Origin: a virus
Length of the DNA stretch: 24,283 nt
Virus record (IMG/VR): IMGVR_UViG_3300025642_000028
Coordinates: 1-24,283 of that record
Direction: 5' to 3' (one strand)
In this document: positions 6,174 through 12,166 of the stretch, in pieces
Position numbering within the stretch: position 1 is the first letter of the stretch
Layout of the letters: every line of letters starts with the position of its first letter
Translations under genes and position numbers: made by a program
Notes under the pieces: generated by a model
The model's input: the letters and a program-made list of their open reading frames with translations, nothing else
Told to the model about the DNA's origin: nothing
The model's database searches: none

Positions 6174-6419
6174 ATGGATAAAAAAGAAATAATTGAAAAC
6201 ATAAAAGGTGCATTAGAAGCTGATTTTAATGTAAGAGTTGATATATTGTTAAATACAGACCATTTTGGATACAATATATGTCTTTCTTATCTTTATTACA
6301 AAAGCTCAGAGAAAATGTATCACGAAGTGATTTTTTTAGTTACTGATTTGGAAAAATGGTATGAGAATGATTACACTAAAAAGAGAAAAGAGATTTTTAA
6401 GAAGTTATCAATCAAATAA
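6174..6419 (+). CDS. Unknown small protein (81 aa)
   Basis: Begins 'MDKKEIIENIKGALEADFNVRV' and has an aromatic centre ('GYNICLSYLYYKSS') and a charged helical end ('YTKKRKEIFKKLSIK'). A compact alpha/beta fold is plausible. It joins both neighbours through TAATATG junctions without SD sites. Not recognised. Confidence 0.55.
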   Translation: MDKKEIIENIKGALEADFNVRVDILLNTDHFGYNICLSYLYYKSSEKMYHEVIFLVTDLEKWYENDYTKKRKEIFKKLSIK

Positions 6420-6420
6420 T

Positions 6421-6684
6421 ATGCAACCAGAACTAGCACAAAAGTTAATGAAGAACAAAGATATAGTTGATTTTGTTGATTTTCTTACAAAGAAAGTAGG
6501 AGAATTAGACACAATTACAGATATTGACTTTGATAAACCAGAAATAGAGCTAGATAAAGACAAAATGATAATAGAAGTAAGAGCTAGAAAGCTAGCAAAC
6601 ACCAAATTGAAAGAGATATTAGCACCCTTGCTTAATAGTCGTGAGGAGAGAGGGGAAATTAACAAACAAGAATATATAACATAA
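6421..6684 (+). CDS. Unknown small acidic protein (87 aa)
   Basis: I chose ATG 6421, directly after the previous stop, over the upstream in-frame ATG 6361 that overlaps the previous gene by 59 bases. The protein has 'NKDIVDFVDFLTKKVGELDT' and an acidic strand-like segment ('DIDFDKPEIELDKDKMII'), then a helical end. Linked to both neighbours by TAATATG junctions. Function unknown. Confidence 0.6.
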   Translation: MQPELAQKLMKNKDIVDFVDFLTKKVGELDTITDIDFDKPEIELDKDKMIIEVRARKLANTKLKEILAPLLNSREERGEINKQEYIT

Positions 6685-6685
6685 T

Positions 6686-7021
6686 ATGAATAAAAAAGAA
6701 AAAGAAGTTAAAGAAGTTAAAGAAGTAGAAGTTAAAGAAGTTAAAGAAGTAGAAGTTAAGGAAGAAAAAGAAGTTAAAGAAGTTAAAGAAGTAGAAGTTA
6801 AGGAAGAAAAAGAAGTTAAAGAAGTTAAAGAAGTAGAAGTTAAGGAAGAAAAAGAAGTTAAAGCTCCTAAAAAAAGTAAAGTGGAGTCAGTAACAGTATT
6901 ATCAGCAACTGGTAATGTTGTAAGAACTTATACAGAAGAAATGACTGATAAAGACAAAGGGTTTGAGGAAAAAGCTAAGGGTTACGCCAAAAAGATTGGA
7001 GGTTCAGTCAGGGAAGCGTAA
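6686..7021 (+). CDS. KEV-repeat protein (111 aa)
   Basis: Residues 8-59 are almost wholly K, E and V, including three exact copies of VKEVKEVEVKEEKE (residues 16-29, 30-43, 44-57). This should form a rigid charged helix or stay disordered. After 'APKKSK' comes a small C-terminal domain ('VESVTVLSATGNVVRTYTEE' ... 'AKGYAKKIGGSVREA') that looks globular. The layout, a variable-length charged stalk plus a small head, suggests a spacer or tether. It is the last gene before the structured RNA and terminator at 7041-7144. No family recognised. Confidence 0.65.
   Translation: MNKKEKEVKEVKEVEVKEVKEVEVKEEKEVKEVKEVEVKEEKEVKEVKEVEVKEEKEVKAPKKSKVESVTVLSATGNVVRTYTEEMTDKDKGFEEKAKGYAKKIGGSVREA
6731..6856 (+). 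repeat. Three identical 42-bp tandem repeats
   Basis: Units at 6731-6772, 6773-6814 and 6815-6856 are identical base for base and encode 14 residues each. A shorter partial unit precedes them. The absence of any synonymous difference points to recent expansion, so copy number probably varies between relatives. Confidence 0.9.
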
Positions 7022-7040
7022 ATTGAAAAATAAATAATAG

Positions 7041-7115
7041 AAGCACTACAAACATTTAGGGATGTCAGTTAGACGTCTAAATCATTCGGTAGTGCTTATG
7101 ACTTAGACGACTAAC
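7041..7115 (+). ncRNA. Pseudoknot-like RNA before the scaffold gene
   Basis: An 18-position stem pairs 7068-7085 with 7098-7115 (two mismatches). Its 12-base loop contains gtagtgctt (7089-7097), the exact complement of aagcactac at 7041-7049. Together these form an H-type pseudoknot with a 9-bp loop-upstream helix. An intrinsic terminator follows with no spacer. This could be an attenuator or riboregulator, or a protective 3' end of the upstream message. There is no gene between 7022 and 7178. Confidence 0.6.
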
Positions 7116-7144
7116 CGACCTCCTTAAATGGAAGTCGGTTTTTT
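7115..7144 (+). terminator. Intrinsic terminator after the small-gene cluster
   Basis: Stem ccgacctcc (7115-7123) with ggaagtcgg (7130-7138), one mismatch, loop ttaaat, followed by six T (7139-7144). It begins at the last base of the preceding pseudoknot stem, so the two structures may compete or stack. Confidence 0.8.
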
Positions 7145-7178
7145 AAAATTAAGCTCAAATGAGCAAAAAAATATTCCA

Positions 7179-7787
7179 ATGGAAAACGAAACAAAAAAAG
7201 TTCCTGTAGAGGAACAGGCAAAATTGCCACAAGAGGAGGACGTTAGAGAAAATATCATCACAGAATTTGGCTTCGACGAAGATACAGACTCTGACCGAAT
7301 TGACAAGTTAGTAGAAAAGGAGATGGACAATTCTAAAAAGTTATCCGATGCTATTGGTCAAAAGATTAAGCACCGAGATAGAGTTAAGGAATTAGAAAAT
7401 AACGGTGTTAAACCTCCTGTTAAAGGAGAAGTTAAAATTGACGACGACTTTGACAAGAAACTAGATGCGAAACTTCAAGAAAAGTTAGAAATGAAATCTT
7501 TAGACGAATTAGATTATTCTGATGACTTAAAAGAAGAAATTGATAAACTTTCCAAGTTAAAAGGAGTTTCAATCAAACAGGTATTAAGAGACCCTTATAT
7601 TGTTTCAAGAGTTGAAGCATTTGAGAAGGAATCCGAAACCGAGGAAGCCAGCATTAGTAGAAGTAAAAAATCACGAGGCAAGAAAACATTCTCAATGGAT
7701 ACCACGCCAGATTGTGATATGAACACTGAAGAAGGAAGAAAAGAGTGGGCAGACTACAAAGCTGAAATGATAAAAGCAGGTAACTAA
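7179..7787 (+). CDS. Probable capsid scaffolding protein
   Basis: An acidic, Lys/Glu-rich, mainly helical 202-aa protein directly upstream of the coat gene, the classical position of a scaffolding protein that templates prohead assembly and then leaves. The C-terminal part has 'SRSKKSRGKKTFSMD' (basic, a plausible coat-binding patch) and 'TEEGRKEWADYKAEMIKAG'. The frame opens at ATG 7128, but that ATG is in the terminator stem, so I place the start at ATG 7179 ('MENETKKVPVEEQ'). Scaffolds diverge fast, so the call rests on position, charge and helicity rather than on a motif. Confidence 0.65.
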   Translation: MENETKKVPVEEQAKLPQEEDVRENIITEFGFDEDTDSDRIDKLVEKEMDNSKKLSDAIGQKIKHRDRVKELENNGVKPPVKGEVKIDDDFDKKLDAKLQEKLEMKSLDELDYSDDLKEEIDKLSKLKGVSIKQVLRDPYIVSRVEAFEKESETEEASISRSKKSRGKKTFSMDTTPDCDMNTEEGRKEWADYKAEMIKAGN

Positions 7788-7815
7788 AGAGATAATATTT
7801 TGACCTCAAAATTTA

Positions 7816-9036
7816 ATGGCTAATTCAGTAGGAGATTTAAAACCAGAATTTTGGGCTAAGGAGGCACAAGAATCATTGTTTGTAGCAAACAAAGCAATGG
7901 CTATTGCTAACACACGTCTAAGAAATTTGGTGGCTGGAGAAGGAGATACAGTGCATAGAACAATCGTTTCTTACCCTGCATCCTCAACTTATGTTCCAGG
8001 AACAGACATTTCTACACAAGCTGTAACAGGCTCAAGTGAAGAATTGTCTATCGCAACTTGGTTGTCCTCATTGGTAACAATCGATGACACCGAAAAAGTC
8101 CAAAGTATCATAGAACTTGGCTCAAACATTGCTAAGAAAATGATGCACGACCATAACAACCGTATAGAACAAGCAGTATTAGCAGAAGTTTCAAATGCAA
8201 ATCACTCATTAGATGATGGAAATGTTGGAGGAACATCTGGTTCAAATGCCGTTGTTTCAACAAACACAGTTCCTCAATTCTTTATCGCTGCAGATACTAA
8301 ATTAGATGCACAAGATGCACCTAAAGCAGGTAGAACAGCTGTAATTGGGGGTCACTTCTTAGGTCAGTTGAAACTACAACAAGCAGCTAGAGCAACTGAA
8401 TTTGGAGACGGAGTAAACACAAGAGGTGTTGTAACCAATCTATTCGGTTGGGATATTCTGTATTCAAACAACTTGCCTTACGAAGCAGTATTAACAATTG
8501 CAACTAACCCTACAACTACAGATACGATTACTATTGCAGGGGTTACTTTCCGATTTATCGCAGCATTAGCTTCAGCAGGAGACCTTCATATTGGTTCAGA
8601 TGCAGCCGCAACTGTAGCAAATATGGTGGTAGCAATAAACGCACCAGCAACTGCTATTACAGAAGCAACAGACACTGGATACCAAGTGTTGTCAGCTGAA
8701 AACATCTTTATGTTGAGAGACAAAAGGAGAGTTACTGCTACAGTTACTTCGGCAACTGTTACTACAATCGCAGGTTACGGAGACATCGTTGTTTCTGAAA
8801 CTTTGACTGCAGATGCAGATGCTTGGAGTGGACAAAAGCAAACTTCATTATTCTGTGTTAAAGGATGTGTGGACTTAATTGTTCAAATTCCTCCTAAGAT
8901 AGAAGTTGTGAGAGACCAAGACCAATTCTCAGATATTGTTAAATCATTACTAGGATATGGTAAAAAGACTTTCGCAGATGGAGCTAGAAAAATGGTATCT
9001 GTGAGCATAGATGCATCTACTTCGGACTGGTCATAA
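7816..9036 (+). CDS. Major capsid protein
   Basis: A 406-aa protein after the scaffold-like gene. 'MANSVGDLKPEFWAKEAQESLFVANKAMAIANTR' and the 'EGDTVHRTIVSYPASSTYVPGTDI' region look like the N-arm and E-loop of HK97-fold coats. 'TDTITIAGVTF...SAGDLHIGSDAAATVANMVVAIN' (about residues 228-280) resembles a small accessory domain often inserted in phage coat and structural proteins, placing an insertion at roughly residues 225-337. The C-terminal part resumes the coat ('VVRDQDQFSDIVKSLLGYGKKTFADGARK'). There is no adjacent protease gene, in keeping with a P22-type scaffold-driven assembly. No SD precedes ATG 7816. Confidence 0.8.
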   Translation: MANSVGDLKPEFWAKEAQESLFVANKAMAIANTRLRNLVAGEGDTVHRTIVSYPASSTYVPGTDISTQAVTGSSEELSIATWLSSLVTIDDTEKVQSIIELGSNIAKKMMHDHNNRIEQAVLAEVSNANHSLDDGNVGGTSGSNAVVSTNTVPQFFIAADTKLDAQDAPKAGRTAVIGGHFLGQLKLQQAARATEFGDGVNTRGVVTNLFGWDILYSNNLPYEAVLTIATNPTTTDTITIAGVTFRFIAALASAGDLHIGSDAAATVANMVVAINAPATAITEATDTGYQVLSAENIFMLRDKRRVTATVTSATVTTIAGYGDIVVSETLTADADAWSGQKQTSLFCVKGCVDLIVQIPPKIEVVRDQDQFSDIVKSLLGYGKKTFADGARKMVSVSIDASTSDWS

Positions 9037-9047
9037 TGTAAAATCTG

Positions 9048-9056
9048 TGGTATAGT
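9048..9056 (+). promoter_or_regulatory. Possible extended -10 promoter (TGGTATAGT)
   Basis: An extended -10 with five of six TATAAT bases, between the coat gene and the small anchored protein at 9103. It runs into the hairpin at 9055-9072, which would be at or near the 5' end of the transcript. Confidence 0.35.
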
Positions 9057-9072
9057 TTGTTTTATAACAAAC
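9055..9072 (+). other. Short hairpin downstream of the coat gene
   Basis: Perfect 7-bp inverted repeat gtttgtt/aacaaac with loop ttat. It has no T tract on the + strand and is A/T-rich, so it is not called a terminator; it may be an operator or mRNA hairpin. Confidence 0.4.
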
Positions 9073-9102
9073 AAAGATTATTAGATTTAATAGAAAAACA
9101 TT

Positions 9103-9453
9103 ATGATTAAAAACATAGTTATAGGATTACTAGGTTTAGTAATCATCGTCGGTGGGTATGCTCTTTCAAGAGACAATGTGGGTGCTCCTTCGGGACCAGC
9201 TCATTGGCAAATGGAATCATTCCTACAAGGTGTTAGTGCAGGTGCTAGAGACCAATTTAGCGTTTCTAACACTGGTGTAATGACTACACAACTAAACATC
9301 TTAGAAGCAACAGGAACATCAACTATTTCAGTTAAAGCTACAGCAGCTTCAACTGGTGCAAGATTAATTCTTGAAGATAGTGATGGAGCAGGTTGTTCAG
9401 AGTTATATGTTCTTAACGGAACATTAACTACTGCAACAGTTACTTGTCCATAG
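9103..9453 (+). CDS. Membrane-anchored small protein (116 aa)
   Basis: Residues 4-22 ('NIVIGLLGLVIIVGGYALS') form one hydrophobic segment after a Lys, typical of an uncleaved signal anchor. The remainder is Ser/Thr/Ala-rich and beta-like, including 'FSVSNTGVMTTQLNILEATG' and a C-terminal pair of Cys ('GAGCSELY', 'VTCP') that could form a disulfide outside the membrane. It is next to the coat gene, where decoration or head-completion proteins usually lie. A membrane anchor there is unusual. It is related in architecture, not obviously in sequence, to the gene at 9529. Confidence 0.65.
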   Translation: MIKNIVIGLLGLVIIVGGYALSRDNVGAPSGPAHWQMESFLQGVSAGARDQFSVSNTGVMTTQLNILEATGTSTISVKATAASTGARLILEDSDGAGCSELYVLNGTLTTATVTCP

Positions 9454-9500
9454 TGTTCTAACTCAGACTTTCAGAAATGGAGGTTTGAGATTAGGACATT
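9452..9500 (+). other. Long hairpin covering the stop of the 9103 gene
   Basis: About 17 pairs: 9452-9461 with 9491-9500 and 9462-9468 with 9483-9489, with one bulged A (9490), three G-U pairs and a 14-base loop. No T tract follows, so it is more likely an mRNA-processing or stability element than an intrinsic terminator. It sits between two head-region genes. Confidence 0.55.
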
Positions 9501-9528
9501 ATCAAATTATTAATTTATTAAAAACATA

Positions 9529-9930
9529 ATGAAAAATTTAAAAACAATAGGAATAACAACACTTGTATTAATAGGAATAATCTTTATAGGATATTCTCTT
9601 AAAACAAGTAATACAGGGGGAGCTTACACTTACCAAAACTGTAATGTAACAACCACAACAGCAGTAAACATTGATGACATCACAAGAACAATGCTTACAG
9701 CTACAAGTGGAAGAACTTGGGCTAGACTTCAATTAGGAGCAAACGAAACAGACAACTTCTATATTATGTTAGGAGCAACAGCCACAGAAGAAAACGGTTT
9801 AATGTTATCTTCTTCAACAGTAGATTACATTGATATAGGATTTGCAACAGATATTCCTTATTCAGGGATAATCACTGGGATTACAGACGGAACAGCTAGT
9901 TCAACTTTACTTTTGACAGAGTGTCGTTAA
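9529..9930 (+). CDS. Membrane-anchored small protein (133 aa)
   Basis: 'MKNLKTIGITTLVLIGIIFIGYSL' gives a single N-terminal transmembrane or signal-anchor segment (about residues 7-24). The rest is Thr/Ser-rich and beta-like ('NCNVTTTTAVNIDDITRTML', 'ARLQLGANETDNFYIMLGATATEENG') with Cys near both ends, so an exported, disulfide-closed domain is plausible. Like 9103, it occupies a head-accessory position. No SD precedes it, only an A/T-rich leader. Confidence 0.65.
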   Translation: MKNLKTIGITTLVLIGIIFIGYSLKTSNTGGAYTYQNCNVTTTTAVNIDDITRTMLTATSGRTWARLQLGANETDNFYIMLGATATEENGLMLSSSTVDYIDIGFATDIPYSGIITGITDGTASSTLLLTECR

Positions 9931-9950
9931 TAACTAATTAAAAAAACAAA

Positions 9951-10712
9951 ATGCGAATTTCAGGAGAAACGAACAATCTCGATTTATACAGCGATGCAAG
10001 ATTTCTTTGCGGTATTCTTTTAACGGATACTACAACCTATCCACTAGCAGACTTCGTAAGAAATGCTAATTTTGGGCTTGATAAGGTAAATGCTTTGGCT
10101 ATGAAAGCTGACGGCAAGTGGAAGTTCATAGATAATAACAGTGCTACAGGAATGATTGATACTTCTGTTGCATTAGAGTCGGGAACTCCCACTTATGCAA
10201 TTCCTATTACTTGGCTTAAAATGGGTAGAGTTAGAGCTAAAGACGCACAAGGTAATTTTAATACACTAACTCCAGTAGATAGACGACAATTATCTGATAG
10301 TAAGTTAAATGACTCAACAGGTGGAAATCCTAAATATTATGTTCAAGAAGGCACAGTGGTTCGTTTATTACCTACACCAAACTATGCTTCAACAGGAGGT
10401 TTAGAAGTTCAGCAACAAATGGGTTCAACTTACTTTGCTTATGACGCTACAACGACAGTTCCAGGCTTTGACTCACGATTTCATAGACTAATATCACTTT
10501 ATTCGGCTGAAGATTACTGTGAAGCCAACGAATTAGATAGAAAAGTGCAGAAAATACAAACTAAATTACTTGTAATGGAACAAGAGTTTATGATTGCAAT
10601 AAGAACAAGAGATAATGACCAAAAGATAAGTCTTATCCCTAAACGAGAAGACTATGGGCAAAATAGGTTATCAAGTAATAGTAACTTTGGCGGAGGTCAA
10701 AATGGATTTTAA
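9951..10712 (+). CDS. Head-to-tail adaptor-like protein
   Basis: A 253-aa protein. The mid-region 'VQEGTVVRLLPTPNYASTGGLEVQQQM' followed by 'PGFDSRFHRLISLYSAEDYC' and a C-terminal helix ('QTKLLVMEQEFMIAI') is the layout of phage adaptor (P22 gp4-like / gp6-like) proteins that ring the portal and connect to the tail. Position after the head genes and before tail genes agrees. It lies two bases upstream of the next gene. No enzymatic motif. Confidence 0.6.
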   Translation: MRISGETNNLDLYSDARFLCGILLTDTTTYPLADFVRNANFGLDKVNALAMKADGKWKFIDNNSATGMIDTSVALESGTPTYAIPITWLKMGRVRAKDAQGNFNTLTPVDRRQLSDSKLNDSTGGNPKYYVQEGTVVRLLPTPNYASTGGLEVQQQMGSTYFAYDATTTVPGFDSRFHRLISLYSAEDYCEANELDRKVQKIQTKLLVMEQEFMIAIRTRDNDQKISLIPKREDYGQNRLSSNSNFGGGQNGF

Positions 10713-10714
10713 TT

Positions 10715-12166
10715 ATGGCAACAAAAGATAACAACTTCATCACAAAATTTTCAGATTTCAATCAAGGTCAAGCACCTTTGGCTCATTTAGATAGTCTTTC
10801 AACAGTAGGAAACTCAGGACAATATACTGTGGCTACAAATGTGGATATTATCTCAAAACCAGGTATATTATCACAAGGTCCAGGACTAGCTACTCTCACA
10901 GCAGGAACACAAGCTGGAGCAGTATCAGACCAAATCAATTTTATAATAGACAAAGCAGTAGCAAATAATCAAACTTATGGGGTATCAGATACACTTTTAC
11001 ATAGAATAACCCCAACAGCAGTAACTAATACAGGTATATTCCCTCACACTATTACAGATGCAACAGCAGGAAACTCAGCAATTCACTTTCAAGGTGATTT
11101 ATTCTACTTTTTTAACAAAGCAAGTGGTGGAGATATAGGAAAATATGACCTATCAAGCACTTTTGACGATAATTGGGGTTCAACAGTTCCAACTGGAGCT
11201 TCAGCACTTCAAAAAGCACCACACCCAGTAGCTAAAAAGGAAGATATTATGCTATTTGGTAATGGAAGATATGTTGGAACATATATTTCAAGCACAACAA
11301 CTCTTGCACCGACTAAATTAGACTTTGGAGAAGATACAGAAGTAGCTGATGTAGCTTTTCACGCTAATCAATGGTGGATTGCTGTTAATGGAAGCAGTCT
11401 AACTGGTTCAAACAGAACAAGCAGTCAAGTATATCTTTATGACGGAAGTGCAGTAAGCACTTTACTTTCTGATGAGGTGGCTGTTGGAGTTCAAAAGATA
11501 GGATTTATTTACCCAGTAAATGGAATAGTTTATATAGCATATCAAGATACAGGTGGCTCAAATGTAATCGGATATATAGCGGGCAGACAAGTCAAACCAC
11601 TTCGTTTCTTTTCAGGAGATTTACCTGATTTTTCACAAAAAACACTTTATCAAAATACAATCGCTTTCGTGTCAAGTGGGTTAATCTACTCTGTAGGAGC
11701 AGTAGTAGAACAATTACCTTTACAAATTTCACAATTAGCAGACGGAGGTTTTGCAACAGTAGGAGCTTTAGCAAGTCCGTTCGGCACTCCTATGGTAGCA
11801 AGTAATCTAACAACAAGTTTTAAATTAGCAAAATTCAGTGGTTTAGATGTAAACTGCACTTTCAAATCACTTGTTATCCCCACAATAAACAGTGATGTAG
11901 TTGGAATGATAGATAAAATCGTTGTAATGACTAATGTTTTAAAAGCAAATGCTTCTTGTTTATTAAAAGTAGAAAGTAATCAAGGAGTAACATCAACCAC
12001 GATAGGAACGATAACAACCACAGGTAAAACAAGACATTCTTTTTCAGTTCCAGTAAATAATATAGAAGATTATAGATTTTTCCTTGATTGGTCGGGAGGA
12101 AATGCAGTAAACGGAGTAGATATTAAGTCCATTTATGTCAAAGGACATTTTAAAGAAATAAAATGA
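10715..12166 (+). CDS. Beta-propeller-like tail hub/nozzle protein
   Basis: A 483-aa protein rich in short beta repeats with Gly/Ser/Asp turns and aromatic ends ('LFYFFNKASGGDIGKYDLSS', 'QWWIAVNGSS', 'QVYLYDGSAVSTL', 'IVYIAYQDTGG'). These resemble propeller blades of podovirus tail hub or nozzle proteins (P22 gp10, T7 gp12 position). The C-terminal part ('RFFLDWSGGNAVNGVDIKSIYVKG') is a beta-sandwich-like end. It overlaps the fibre gene by an ATGA junction (12163-12166), implying coupled translation. Assignment is by fold-like pattern and position, not by a diagnostic motif. Confidence 0.5.
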   Translation: MATKDNNFITKFSDFNQGQAPLAHLDSLSTVGNSGQYTVATNVDIISKPGILSQGPGLATLTAGTQAGAVSDQINFIIDKAVANNQTYGVSDTLLHRITPTAVTNTGIFPHTITDATAGNSAIHFQGDLFYFFNKASGGDIGKYDLSSTFDDNWGSTVPTGASALQKAPHPVAKKEDIMLFGNGRYVGTYISSTTTLAPTKLDFGEDTEVADVAFHANQWWIAVNGSSLTGSNRTSSQVYLYDGSAVSTLLSDEVAVGVQKIGFIYPVNGIVYIAYQDTGGSNVIGYIAGRQVKPLRFFSGDLPDFSQKTLYQNTIAFVSSGLIYSVGAVVEQLPLQISQLADGGFATVGALASPFGTPMVASNLTTSFKLAKFSGLDVNCTFKSLVIPTINSDVVGMIDKIVVMTNVLKANASCLLKVESNQGVTSTTIGTITTTGKTRHSFSVPVNNIEDYRFFLDWSGGNAVNGVDIKSIYVKGHFKEIK

